From Grammothele lineata (taxonomy: Eukaryota > Basidiomycota > Agaricomycetes > Polyporales > Polyporaceae), in the NCBI GenBank assembly GCA_002150815.3, contig NDFF03000158.1, forward strand, positions 1 to 64,000: a DNA stretch of 64,000 nt, written 5' to 3'. The notes beneath the pieces are model-generated. The model was given only the letters and a program-made list of their open reading frames with translations, had not been told where the DNA came from and ran no database searches. Below are positions 1-11,578 of this stretch, in pieces. The position numbers and the translations under genes are program-made. How positions within the stretch are numbered: the stretch's first letter is position 1; every line of letters begins with the position of its first letter.

Positions 1-1427
1 CCTCTGTACCATTCGGTCCCGCGGCGATTCAACATCGCTATTGTACGTACGACTCATCGTGACTCACTTGGAGTCATCGTCTCGCGCCCCTGTCTCTATT
101 GTCTAGGACTCTATCGCGATCGTCCATAGTTATTGTCCTCATGTACTTATATAGCTTGGGTCTTCCTGAGGGCATTCCTCAGTTTGACCTCCTTTTCCAA
201 TCGAGGCCTCTCTCCCCATAGAACCCCCGTGTGTCGCTCGCCCTCTACCACAGTGCTCGACTTCGCCTCTTCGATGTACGTCCTCCCAGACCCCTCGACC
301 CTCGACCGCGTGCGCACGACGTACGTCCATAGGCGCCCGCGCTGGCCTCGGCGTAACAAGCGCCTCGTTCGTCGAGTCATTCTTGCGCAGCACCGTTCGC
401 TCCGACTCTCCTTCGACCTTGTTCTTTCTCCAGTCTCGTCTTTCTGCCTCCTCCTCCTGTCTTCGTTTTTTCTTCTGATTCTCTCATCATCGCCTGCCAG
501 TATTTCAGCACATGATATGATGTTACAAGATCCATCATGACTAGTGGGCCCTCCCACCGCAACTGCAGAGCAAATGCAACGAGGTATGTTTCGTACGATC
601 TATAGCAATTACATTCTCACAATACCCCCCACGACATCGTTCCCCGCTGACGCCATGGCGCTTCAAGCATCCAATCAATGCTAGCAGGTACAGATGAGGT
701 ACATTCATCATGGAATGCTCTCCGTCAACGCGCTCACAGACGCTTGCCTACTTACGCTCCAGTTCGCATCAAGAGAGTATCTCAAGAATGCAGCCATTCC
801 CTCCGGTGCGTTACTGTCTACTCGTCGCTTAGCACACGCTGACGGGGACATCGTCGACCGGCCGCACTGCTTTCGGGCCTCTCACCTCTCGCCTCGACGG
901 TTCGTGGAACCCTTTATCATTCTGCCCGGCCCTTGTGAGTTCACAAGGGGTTGATCAGACGCGCTCCCTGTCACAGGAGTATCCCTCTACGATGTCGCCG
1001 CTACTACCACAGTGGAGTGCCAAACCGTAGTCAATCTCTATGATATCATCAGCGTGCGGGGCGTAGCTTGCGAATCAGGTGTGTTCCCTGCTTGAGACGT
1101 CGTAGAAGCGGAAGAGGCTTAAGGGAGCGCGCCGCTTTCGCGCGAGGAGATGCAGCGGCTACAAGGAGACTAGGAGAGGCCAGCGAGCTAATAGAGAGGT
1201 GTGTGAAGGGAGGGCGTGCGAGGCTGGTGCGACTTTCTGTGTGCATGCGCCGCGCCTGTCACGTGTACCGGTCGGTTACCCCTATCGCACATTGTGTATT
1301 ATCATATTGCTATGTATTGCCCTCGTCTGCGTGTTCAATAAATATTCCATGTTTCCATCGTCCCCGATGCAATGTGTTGCTTCTATCTAATTTGTACTGG
1401 TGGCAAATAACCCCTACCATTCTCCAG

Positions 1428-1630
1428 CTACAGCTTCTATGATATACTCTATCAGTGGCCTAGTCATCTATCTAGCATTACAGCGCGCAACAGAGCCGGC
1501 GCGCAGAACCATCGAGTACTACGGAGTGCTACAGAGCGCTACAGAATGCGGGCGGGCGGCTACAGCGCATGTGAGAGAGGGGGGGTTGCAACAGCACTAC
1601 AGCGACTATATGGACCACATCGTACTACAG
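1428..1630. repeat. Cluster of CTACAG hexamers
   Basis: Six exact CTACAG copies occur in about 200 bases, near 1428, 1529, 1539, 1560, 1597 and 1625, plus one TTACAG near 1479 and one CTACGG near 1519. Spacing is irregular, so this is not a simple tandem array. Several copies are followed by a GC-containing tail (AGCGC or similar). A binding-site cluster or a decayed repeat are both possible. Confidence 0.45.
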
Positions 1631-2038
1631 TGGTGAGCGATTTTTCCTGATGTATAGATCACGGCGAGGATGCTTCTTGGAGATTTTGTTGTGGCGGAAC
1701 AAATGATACCCCCGAGGAAATTCTCTCAGCACGTAAGCGGGTCCCTCTATAGATGTAACATCGGTGAGGGCGTTCAGGCATTGATGTCCACATACTAGTA
1801 TGACAGCCAACCGAGACGTACCAGGCAGGCTCATACAAAATGCAAGTTCTTTTCCTACCGCCACTCGCCACGTTACAGCGGGACTCTCGTGCGGAAAGAC
1901 TGGCTGCATGAAATTGACCTGACTGCCCGCCGATACTCGGATCCTGTTCGCGTTCTTGGTAAGAAGGCTTGCGTCCCCGTCCAACCGGGGAAAATCGAGC
2001 CAAGTGGGGTTGTTTGGGATATCATGTTTTGGCGGCAT
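1625..2038 (-). CDS. Possible small protein, unrecognised
   Basis: This is a single open frame of 137 codons with a true ATG (it begins MPPKHDIPNNPTWLDF) and a TAG stop. It has balanced composition rather than the Arg/Pro/Ser bias typical of shadow frames. I see no signal peptide, membrane segment or known motif. A frame on the same strand runs 1873-2127 in another register, so an upstream exon is conceivable. It could equally be chance or a gene remnant. Confidence 0.2.
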   Translation of the reverse strand: MPPKHDIPNNPTWLDFPRLDGDASLLTKNANRIRVSAGSQVNFMQPVFPHESPAVTWRVAVGKELAFCMSLPGTSRLAVILVCGHQCLNALTDVTSIEGPAYVLREFPRGYHLFRHNKISKKHPRRDLYIRKNRSPL

Positions 2039-2846
2039 GCTAATCCAGAAGGGTGTACCGTAGCAAGTGCAGGGAGATTAGAGGAGGGCGAGTACTGGAC
2101 GACGGGGCGAGCTCGGACGCCTGACACGCACTGCTGCGCCGCGTCCCCACTTCACGGTACAACCGAACTTATTGAACCAGGCATATTTCGTGCTCCGCAT
2201 GAGCCTTCTGCTTGACCTGGAACTTGAACTTCCGTAAGTTGAGCCCGCCGGACGTCGAGGTTTACGGAAGACACGCCGTTGGGAAGTCGCGCCGGCCCAT
2301 GCGCCGCTACTTACATAAGTTACATGCATTGACTATTTAAGAATGCGGCGCCTAGTAGTTCCCGTTCAGCCGCGTTGATGAAACTAAGGGCGCGGTGCGG
2401 CGCTCATTCCTTGCGCCGTCCAAACGCGTGCTTACAAAACAGGAGGTCCGCGACTCCAAGTGAGACTCGGAGCAGTGTGAATTAGTATCTTGCGCCATCT
2501 GCTGAAACCTGAGAGTTGACCGTTCTGAGCACGAAACTCCTCCAACAAGACCATCGGGATCGACCATAGTATGCCAAAATATCGACGGGCTGAGTACTAT
2601 CCACATCCTCAACGGACACAGAAAAGTCCAAAAACCGTACACGGTTCTACACAAAGTTCCTGATACCTAATGAAGGATGACAGCCCCATAGTTAGCATAA
2701 GCTCAAGGTGAGAGAAAAGGGTTACTCACCTCCTTCTCATAACAGCGCAATCTTCATAATCCCTCCTTCTCAACAAGCTGCTCAGCTGCCTCGCAAAACC
2801 TAGCAGACCACTTGAGGTAGTTCGGTGTATCTGTAATCTGTTGAGG

Positions 2847-3650
2847 TTAACGATCTTGTATACTGCACAAAATTATCCCAGATCTGCTCTGTTTCACTCC
2901 GTAGGGAGGACACAAGCTTGTCCTCCTAGCGAATATTGTCGGCTCTCCAACACACTGCACCCCCTCGCATTCGCCCTCCACGTCGTCCCAGTCTAAGCTC
3001 CCATCCTCCAAGTCCTCCCAACCGTCAGATTCGGGGAATCGCATTGCTAGGAGTGCGTATGCCAAGGACTCGAGATCATCACGAGCAGAATACTGTTCTA
3101 CACCCGACGCACTCAGTGAGACCTTCGCACAGAGTATGAAAATCGCAGTGCATACCGCCAACACGATGGGCGTTGAAAATCGGATTACCCACACCCATAG
3201 TGGGGCCGATACTGGGATGAGCATTGTTGAGCAGGCTTCTTTCAAAGTCGATCAATACGACCTCTTTCAAACCGAAGATGAGGAAATTGCCAAGGTGGAT
3301 GTCTCGGTGTAGGATACCAGCGCGATGAATGATCTGGAGGCATTTTATCTGGAAGGAGAAGTGAAAGAACCGCAAAGACCGTGATGACGATAGAACGTAC
3401 CAGTTCAGCAGCTACATACAATATAACGAGAAGGCGATGGGCGTCGTCCAACTCGGACATGCGACTCGGAAGTCTGGCACCCTTGGCCATCGAGAATTGC
3501 CGTAGGGGACCGGAGGCAGGGAGAAGCTTGGGGTTAACTTTATAGTACCCATTGTGTTGAAGGTGCTCCCATATTTTGTATTCGTGCTCAATACGCCTCG
3601 CCTCCCCTGATTTGACCACGGTTCCGGGAAGATAGTTCTGAATGCCTGCA
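2847..3650 (-). CDS. Protein-kinase-like protein, N-terminus not resolved
   Basis: Three exons can be joined: 3401-3650, 3165-3348 and 2847-3097. The first carries the late N-lobe (a VVK candidate for the ATP-binding Lys, then a Glu-containing helix EHEYKIWEHL). The second carries the catalytic loop HRDIHLGN and the segment VLIDFERS at the metal-binding position. The third carries DDLESLAYAL, a phrase typical of casein-kinase-1-like and fungal kinase-like proteins. The acceptor chosen for the third exon (before AACAG) is the one that keeps frame. The Gly-rich loop exon should lie upstream of 3650 but I could not place it, so the gene is either longer or N-terminally truncated. DFE replaces the canonical DFG, so catalytic activity is uncertain. 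The C-terminal tail is acidic. Confidence 0.6.
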
Positions 3651-4436
3651 GGGATTTTTAAGCATCAGAGAACGTCGTACGTAGTCTACCCTAGACTTAC
3701 TAGTTTTGACAATCTGGAAACTAGTGCTGCACATCTTGAAGAGAGAGAAGGGCGGGTGATGTCAGGGTGATGGTGGAGGTACTGGTGAAACGTACGAGAC
3801 TGCGAGGCGCCAGCATTCGAGAGTTCAACAAGGTAGGCTAAGCGTCGGTTGACGGAGCGCTCGCTTCATCGTAGTCAGGCGCGGACGTGGGGCGAGGGGA
3901 ACCGCCGGGTGGGCGGGATCCCTCGCCCCGCGATCTGTGAGTTAGGCTCCGACCGCTGATTATACATGAGGTCGAATGGCACAAACGAATGGATTGCAAG
4001 ATGATAAATAGGCTACGTGCTGTGACTACCTGGAAAAAAAGACTGCACGAATGGCGCGGCGCGAACGCCAGGGAGCCTGAGGGTGTCGTGGGCGACTTAA
4101 CTTAGAATGGATGTGAGCGCACGAGCGGGCGGTAGGAACGCGCACGAGATGCGCTGGCAGATGGGCCTAGAGCATTGCTAGAGCAGAGAGAAAGCCCGAA
4201 ATCTGAGGTGCGCCTTTGCGCTCAGTTGGACGTTGGGCGCCTAGCCTCGCAAGCTCGGCAAGCCCCGGCACTCTTGCACCCTGTCGACCTGCTTCGTCCT
4301 ACAAGCTCGAAACCATACCGCTATGACGCCAGTCACTCATTCTCCGAGGCTCCACGATGGACGGGCAACACGAAATTTCTGAACATACATATGTCCGCGT
4401 GAGTACTGTATGTAGCTTCAAACATTCATCTACCGT
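3651..4436. other. Intergenic, possible missing kinase exons
   Basis: No independent gene was seen. The missing first exon or exons of the kinase-like gene would be expected here on the minus strand, but no frame with a glycine-rich loop is evident. Confidence 0.4.
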
Positions 4437-5060
4437 TCACCTAGTGCTATCCAAACGCCTATGAAGCCAGATCTCCTTGCCGCCTTCCTCTGAACCCCCA
4501 TGTGCCTCTCCGAAGCCAACCGCCTCATAGAGCCTCTTCGCCCCAAAGTTTCCCCTAGCTACTGAAAGCCAAACCTCATCGACATCCCTATATAAGCCCT
4601 CCGTACCTGCGTTCTCTGTGGCCAACCTCAGCCCGGCTTCCAGCAACATCCGTCCCAGCCCATTCCTCCTATGCTCCGGACGGACCCACATCCCGAAGAT
4701 GAAGTACGTCCTGGCCCTCTCCGCGCCGGGGGGCATCGGGAACTCCGGGATCCCAAGTGCTGGCACCACGCCCATGCTCCCCACCAACGCTCCCGGCTCG
4801 GATTGGGACTCGACGGCCGCCTCGCGCGCGACGAGGATTGCGCACCCCGGTCTGGTGATGCGCGCACGCCAAGTCTCGTCGGAGAAGGTGACCTCGCGCT
4901 CGTACGTCGAGGTGAAGGAGGAAGGATCGGTTCTGAGCGCGGTGAGTCGTAAAGTTTTGTAGCTCTCGATGTCTGAGGGGGTCGGAGGGTCGGGGATGGG
5001 TGATATGGTGAACGGCGTGCGTGTGGATGCGCTTTCGGGTTCAGGATGGGATGGTTCCAT
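4437..5060 (-). CDS. GNAT-family N-acetyltransferase
   Basis: This is an intronless frame of 207 codons starting with ATG. The GNAT fold is visible: an N-terminal LRLTALRTDPSSF segment, a central strand region FIFGMWVRPEHRRNGLG, and the acetyl-CoA-binding motif A with R-R-N-G-L-G followed by a helix (RMLLEAGLRLA). The C-terminal motif B reads AKRLYEAVGFGEAH. Such enzymes transfer an acetyl group from acetyl-CoA to an amine; the substrate cannot be told from the sequence. Length is normal for a single-domain fungal GNAT. The first 30 residues are Pro/Ser-rich and probably disordered. Confidence 0.85.
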   Translation of the reverse strand: MEPSHPEPESASTRTPFTISPIPDPPTPSDIESYKTLRLTALRTDPSSFTSTYEREVTFSDETWRARITRPGCAILVAREAAVESQSEPGALVGSMGVVPALGIPEFPMPPGAERARTYFIFGMWVRPEHRRNGLGRMLLEAGLRLATENAGTEGLYRDVDEVWLSVARGNFGAKRLYEAVGFGEAHGGSEEGGKEIWLHRRLDSTR

Positions 5061-6715
5061 GACGAGCGTATGGTCGCTGGGACGCGGTGGATGTCATGCT
5101 ATGTATATGCGCTCCTCAATGCATGATTCTTTCCATCCCTTCGTGACTCGAGTGGTGTCAGGGAGTGCGATTAGACTGGTGCTGGACTTGTGAGGCTATA
5201 CCTCTCGTCACGTCTGCTTTCAGACACTCGACAGGGATACACCGCCTCAACTAAGCATCGTTATGGATGACTCCATCACAGCCAGTCCAGGGATCGAGTT
5301 CCTCAATCTCATGTGGATCCCGTGGACACTGGACTATAACATCAGGTCAGTGTTGGTCCCCGTCATCGCGCGCGGTGCTAATCTAAGGATTTCAGGCTCA
5401 CATAGCTGACTAAGTAGTGGCATGCCTGGGTACGGAGAAATCGGCGAACACGGGGCCAAGGGCAAACGTGTTCGAGCACAAGGGCGACCTCTATTCATGT
5501 GCCCTTGTTTCCCTTGAATCCCCATGACCTCCACTCATCGATGAAGCTGAAGCCTCGGATATAACGTTGATATGGCGGGCGATGAAGACGTTCTAGCAAG
5601 TCGTCGCCGTCGTTAGTGTCCGGCCCCTTAGGACGACTCGGCAGGGACACAAATATCTACTCTCAAGTATACCGTGTCCGAAAGCTGACTACGCTCGAAC
5701 GCCCAGACAAGGAAAGACTTACTAATGATACTCATTTCCAGCTGGCTGAAATTTTTGGTACAGGCGGTGCAAGAGATACCCATGGCAGACTCGCGAGCGT
5801 CAGCGTTTAGCCTGTCCTTGTTCCTCTCGCATCCAGCCTCTCATGTGCCTTGTCCTGAAAATCCGGCTTTCCACCATCGCCAAGTGCTCTGGTAGGCACA
5901 TAAATCTCTCGGCGTGTCGGCATACTCAGGCAATGTTGCAGGAAAAATACCGTTCGGCACGCGAGGCACAGGAAGCTGCTGGGACGCATCTGTACGCTTG
6001 CCAGGGGCTAGAAGTCGCGCCTGCGGAATACACACATAGCGAGCGAATCTCCTTGCCATGGATCGAGAACAGGCGATGGCGCGCTGCCGACAAACGCAAA
6101 CCTTGATTTGGACACAACGCCAGCCTGGACGCGGAAAGAAGTATCCGTGGGAAATCTAAGTGGAGTTCGTTGGCGTTGTATCCGAAAGCGGTAATCACCT
6201 CCAAGCCCTGGCTTCGGATTCTTTGGAGAACACTCTGTGCTCGAAAATACAATGTCAAGATGAGAATGCCGCCCGCCGGCACGGATGTTTATATCGTCAT
6301 CAATTTACTTGACCCCTCGTCGACTTCTCCCCTTTAGTTACCGGATTCGGCCCCTCGATAGTCTTCGCCTACGCGCCTTGCAAACGCGCTGCGCGAGCCA
6401 CAAGGCTACGACGAATTCGGGCGGGGGGTACGTGAACGTAAAGCCCGCTATAAGGGCTCCCCGAAAGCGTTGCTAACTGCAACTGTCGCAGCCGTCGTCT
6501 TCGCTCTCTCGACACGCCCGCACAGGCTTGGAGTCGCTCCTCCTTCGCTTCTTCTACCGACGCACGAACTTTAACTTGCGCAGCCTACTTAGGTCTCCGC
6601 GGTTCGCTGCTCCAGAGGGCACTATCATATTCGTATCTATCTACCCCGCCGTCCGTTCGCTACATCCACTCTCCCTTAAACTTTCACACTACCCTTACCC
6701 CCTATACTACCGACG
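5061..6715. other. Gene-poor stretch
   Basis: Only short overlapping frames occur. A 118-codon minus-strand frame at 5926-6282 has no motif I recognise. The last 100 bases before 6716 are pyrimidine-rich, as is common upstream of starts in these fungi. Confidence 0.45.
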
Positions 6716-7293
6716 ATGTTCTTCTTCCGCGCCGTCTTCATCTTCGCTCTGGTCTCCCTTGCGTTTGTCGCGCACGGTAAGCTCCTCTTCGTCTCCTTCA
6801 TTCATTCAGGACACCTTAACTGACATCTGACAGTGAGCGCCTTCGTGCTCCCTCTCACCCGGTACATGCTGGATGCCGTCCCCGAGGGTACCGAGAAGAC
6901 TACCGACGTCGACTCAAACGCTGTCGCGCCCGCCGACGCCTCTGCGGTCACCTCCGACTCGGACGTTCCCGTCGCAGCAGACTCCACTCCCGCTACGACG
7001 AGCGAGGACAAGACGCCTGTGGTGGACGCATCCGACGCCGCCAATGCCGCATCTTCGGATGCGAGTAGCGCGGAGGACTCCGCTAGCGAGACTTCCACTG
7101 CAAACACTGAGGACTCGGTGAGTATAAGATACTGCTGTCAATAGGGACGCGCACTTACGTCATGGCGCTTCCCCAGTCCTCCACCCAGGACACTTCGTCT
7201 CCTCAGGCCAACGGTGCCGGTCGCGTCGGTGGCTTGAGCGGCACTACCGTCCTCGTCGGCTCCATCGTCGCGGGCATCCTCCTCTCCGCCTAA
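6716..7293 (+). CDS. Small secreted Ser/Thr/Ala-rich protein, probable GPI anchor
   Basis: There are three exons: 6716-6776, 6834-7117 and 7177-7293, with consensus GT-AG borders and kept frame. The first exon is a clean signal peptide (MFFFRAVFIFALVSLAFVAH). The middle is about 100 residues of Ser, Thr, Ala, Asp and Val without Cys or aromatic core residues, so probably extended and O-glycosylated. The end is a small-residue segment followed by a hydrophobic tail (TTVLVGSIVAGILLSA), which is the layout of a GPI-anchor signal. The product would sit at the plasma membrane or cell wall. No catalytic domain is visible. Confidence 0.75.
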
Positions 7294-8077
7294 ACCCTCA
7301 CCCACCCTCCTCGCTACTCAATCGCACACCTCTACCCCACTCGCCTCCGCATCGATCCAGAGGGCGCGCTAGACGTGCTCCTCGCCTCATTCGTCCCGGA
7401 CCCTGGTTCACTCCAGATCCGCCTTCTAATAGTCGATCCGACATCGCACCAGCGCTGCGAATCGGCGTACCTCCGCCTCGTCGCTGACATTATTACTGTA
7501 CCTCTTGCGTTCCAGCTAGCTCACCTCGCTATACCACATTGCTAGTATCACCCCTTGTAGCCTTTTCGCTCCCCAGTGTTTCCGTAGCTTCCCGCCGTAT
7601 GCGATCGTGTAGCATATCTCTTTATCTCCGAGAGCTCAGTATCAGTAGATAGACGTCCCATCGCTATCTCAATGCATCATGCTCTTTTCAGCCCTACCAA
7701 CTCTCTGCCTGAACCCGTCCGCCGCTATCGCTTCGGCTCGGTGTCGGCGAGTGCAGCCACGGCGCCTGGAGCACGCGCGGCAGGCGGGGGGAGCCAATCG
7801 GCTCGGGGCGGGACGGGCGGCCCGGAGGGTGCTAAACATACCGCGGGGTGCGGGGCAGGGCGTTATCATCAACGTCCACTGCCCAGCCGGGCGACACACC
7901 GCCCCGACCCGCCCTCGCCACGGACGACGTCCACTTCGCCCGCCTGACCGCTCCTTTCTATCTTACACCTCATCTTAGAACCATAGACTAGGCTACTGAG
8001 CCCTCAACGCGCAGTCTCGAAACTCCCCTCACTCGTAGTAGCCCTTCCCAACAAAGCCTTCTCAGGCTGCCTCGCAC
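7294..8077. other. Intergenic, no gene seen
   Basis: It contains the 3' flank of the GPI-type protein and the 5' flank of the transporter. Frames at 7670-7980 are Arg/Pro-biased shadows in all registers and lack motifs. Confidence 0.5.
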
Positions 8078-10756
8078 ATGCATCACGCCAGCCACGCGAC
8101 GCACCCCCCGCCGTTATTCAGCAGCGCGCGGATCACGAGCTTCCTGACGTGTATCCTGGTCGCGCTTGCTTCTGGGACGAACTATGTAAGGGTTTGAAAG
8201 CACGTACGGATTTAGGCGATCGTCGCTGACGGGCTTGGATACATGTACAGGTCTTCTCAGGTATGTATGCGCGACGTGTCCATCTGTCCGGCGTCTCGGC
8301 ACTGCCTTGGCTGCGCCATTGCTGGAAGGCGTTTGGGAACGCCAATGGTGCCCGAGGCCTTACTGTGCTGGTCGCCTGCGCGGTGCAGCGACGTATATAG
8401 CTGGAGAGCGTGTAATGGCGCCTTGTCGCGCGACATTCTCGATACGGTTGGAATCGCCGTCGTCTTGATGGGAAGCCGGGTAACCGACTATGAATCTGTG
8501 TCACAATATTGATTCACCTTTCTTGTCTCATGTCAAGTCTATCTACCTGGATGGGTGCTAACCTTAGTCGCTTTACAGCGTATGGACCTCAGCTCGGTGC
8601 ACGATTGCACCTATCACACACACAAATCAACATTGTGGGCTTGTCAGGCAACAGTAAGCAGCTAATTCCACGATAGCCCTCTAGGACGGTACTCATCGTA
8701 AACTTCTTTAGTCGGCGTATACGGCACTGCTCCAATATGGGGCGGCATCGTCGACCGTAAAGGTCCTAGAATCATGATGGTCCTCGCGTTCTTCTCTCTA
8801 CTTACTGGATATCTCGGCATACGACACTTCTTCGATACCGGTCTCCCTGAAGGACAGTCCGACCTCGGCCTGCTCATGTTCTGTACTCTCGTGTTCTGCG
8901 CCTTTCTTACCGGTATCGGCGGCAACGGCGGCCTCGTCGGGGCGCTCAACACAACTGCGAAGAGCTGGCCCGACCGTGCGGTGAGCCCTCCAAAGCCGCA
9001 CTCCTCCTTTGGTCCACAGGAGCGCTGACAACGAAACATTCAGCGCGCCACAGCGAACGGGGTGGTCATCTCCGGCTTCGGCCTCTCCGCGTTCCTCTTC
9101 TCCACGATCGCGCACACGCTCTTCCCGGGGAACACCTCCGAGTTCCTCGTCGTGCTCGCGGTCGGCACCGCGCTGCCCATGATCCTCGGCTTCTTCCTCG
9201 TGAGGCCCATCCCGCCCCCGCACCTCGATCCTACCGCGCGTCTCGAGCACGGCGGCGGGGCGCACGGGCCGGACTCGGCCGAGTACGGGGTAGTGGAGGG
9301 GCTCGTTGCGAGCACCCCGACCGCGTACGCGGCGGATAATAGCAGCCGCACTGCGCTCCTCGGGAACGGAGGGGACTCGGAGTCGGACGTGGAAGATGAG
9401 CCCTCCAGGGAATCCGCGATCGAGCTGGAGGAGGAAGACGAAGAGGGCTCGCCGCTCGTCGGGCACGCGCAGGGCCCGTCGGAGTACGTCGTGCCTGCGA
9501 CCGCGGACTCATTGATGCTTAGCCCGACGCGGGCGGGCTTTGCGCGCCAGCGGAGGTCGTCGTCGAGAAGGAGCGGGAGGAGCCATGTTGACAAGATACA
9601 TGACGGGGGGCCGAACATCTATGGGAAGCGGATGTTCATGACGCTTGACTTTTGGCTGCTGTTCGTCATTTGCTCGTTGTGTAAGTTCGTTCGTTTGCCT
9701 ACCTAGTTGTGCTAGGATGAGGCTCACTTTGACCACAACTCCGCAGTGAGTGGAACCGGGATTATGTGTACGTCGCAGACCCTCTGCCCGGGGCCCTGAT
9801 AACTCATGTCACGGTATAGACATCAACAACGTTGGCGCCATTTCGCAGTCACTCTTCGCGAGTGATAATGAGGATTACGACGAGGTTGCGGCGGCCCAGT
9901 GGCAAGCCACCCAGGTCTCCACTGTTAGCATCATGAACTGTCTCGGTCGCATCTTCCTCGGTACGCTTCCCACTATCTCTCCCACTTCCTGCATCCAACT
10001 CTGACTCTTCTCGCGCTGGCCGCTGCAGGCGTCATCGCGGACTTCACGAAGGCGAAACTACGCCTCCCGCGCTCGTTCTGCATCGCGCTCGTCGCGACGC
10101 TCTTCATAATCTCGCAAGCGACCGCGTTCTCGATCGAGGACGTCAGCGACCTCTGGAAAGCCAGCGCGCTGCTCGGGCTCGCGTACGGGGGGCTCTTCGG
10201 CCTCTTCCCGACGCTCGTCATCGAGTTCTTCGGTCTCCGTGAGTCCCCTTCCTCTCGCCTTTCTATCTAACGTTTCAGGAAGGGGACGAGCACTGATCGG
10301 CGTACAGCGCACTTCTCGGAGAACTGGGGCTACGTCTCGCTCTCGCCCATGCTCGGCGGGAACGTCTTCTCGATCGCGTTCGGGCGCAACATCGACGCGC
10401 ACAGCGAGGCCGACGACGCGATCTCTCCGAACGCCACGACCGTCACCGCCGCCGCCTCTGCGCTCTCTTCTATGCTTTCCGCCTCTCCTTCCTCCAATTC
10501 CACCTCCACATCAATCACGGGCTCTGCATTAGAAACAGCGACGAAAGCAATCCTCCACACGCGCGGAGGCCTGCCCTCAAGCCACCACTGCGTCGTCGGG
10601 CGCGAGTGCTACGTCGACAGCCTGCGGATGACGATCGCGGCGTGCTGCGTCGCGCTCGCGCTGGCCGTGTACACGGGCTGGCGGGACTGGCGCCGGCAGC
10701 GGCGTGCGGCTGTAGCTGTGGGGCCGCCGGTGGTTATTTGGGAGAGTGAGGATTAG
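8078..10756 (+). CDS. MFS transporter, nodulin-like/Mch1 type
   Basis: I read nine exons: 8078-8185, 8251-8260, 8579-8653, 8712-8980, 9044-9680, 9747-9767, 9820-9960, 10029-10238 and 10308-10756, giving about 639 residues. Paired hydrophobic bundles are separated by a long, acidic, Ser-rich cytoplasmic loop. Diagnostic stretches are GGIVDRKGPRIMM between helices 2 and 3, GGNGGLVGALNT, and FFGLPHFSENWGYVSLSP in the C-terminal half. The HFSxNWG phrase is typical of the nodulin-like/Mch1 branch of the major facilitator superfamily. In yeast Mch1 is a monocarboxylate-permease relative without proven transport; the substrate here is unknown. Two exons are very small (10 and 21 bases). The protein ends in a short cytoplasmic tail after the last helix. 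Confidence 0.88.
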
Positions 10757-11032
10757 TGGTGGCGGGGATGAGGAGATGGGGAAGGGTGAGATAGGAGCGT
10801 CTTTGGTGGCTTGCTTCTTGTGTATAGACCGGAGTTGAGCGTAATAATCTTCTGAATTTCGTATCGCAACGAGACAGAACGCTTTCTCGTACGGAAACCG
10901 CATCCACGCTCTGCGATGCGGTCGATTGGGTATTTTCAAGCCTCCAAGTGGGGTATCTACTATGCTACATACGACAGAACTTACAACGCTAACCACAGCA
11001 CAAGGATTGAGAGCTAACCGCGAAGCCGACGC

Positions 11033-11578
11033 TCATTGCAAACCTCCCGCACTCGGCAACCCCGCACGCCGATACGCCGAAGCTACCTCCGGGTGCGCTC
11101 GCCGGACGTGTTCTCTGAGACCAGCGAATGTGTATAAATCGTTGCACGCCGAACGCACGCTGCTCTGCAAGTATGCGGCGTCGTTCCAGGGACAGCGGAG
11201 GCCCGCGCGACACGGCGCTTCGAGCAGGGCGAGGATGTCGTCCGAGGATGAGGACGAGGCGTCCCATTGTGCGGGCCGGGGCGCGGGTACGCGGGGTCTG
11301 AATGGGGCGTTAGCGCGTGAAGGAAGTAAAAAGAATGAGGAGGTGGGGCCTAGACGTACGGGCACGGTCCGGCGAGGTGGTCGAGCGCTGAGAGGCTACC
11401 GCAGGGACACGCGTCCGCGACGGCCTGTGCTCGCAGGAAGACGCCGACGTCGAGCGGAGGGCTCGAGAGATCGAGTGGGGGAGTGGTGTCGCGGGAAGGG
11501 CTGTGTGGGGTATGAGTAAAGTCGTAGCCAGAGAGAGACATTGACATGGACTTACGTGGAACGGGAGGAGTCGGACAT
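11033..11578 (-). CDS. Small Cys/His-containing protein, unrecognised
   Basis: A spliced model is well supported. The start is MSDSSRST at 11578, with a first exon of only 23 bases ending in GTAAGT. A second exon ends in GTACGT after a LAGPCP segment. The last exon starts after a pyrimidine-rich CATTCAG acceptor. Frame is kept at both joins. The protein is about 140 residues, with a disordered N-terminus, a CPCG segment, a Ser/Asp stretch, then Cys residues followed by LREHVRRAHPE, which resembles the His half of a C2H2 zinc finger. The Cys half does not fit the usual CxxC spacing, so zinc binding is a guess. Function is unknown. Confidence 0.5.

Larger units (their letters stand above)
1..2846. 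other. Gene-poor stretch
   Basis: No recognisable gene was found here. Open frames are short, overlap on both strands and have no family motif. It contains the CTACAG cluster at 1428-1630 and one weak ATG-started frame at 1625-2038, both listed separately. Confidence 0.5.

Noticed and set aside
10577..10996. Minus-strand 139-codon frame
   Set aside because: It is largely the shadow of the last exon of the MFS transporter and has no motif.
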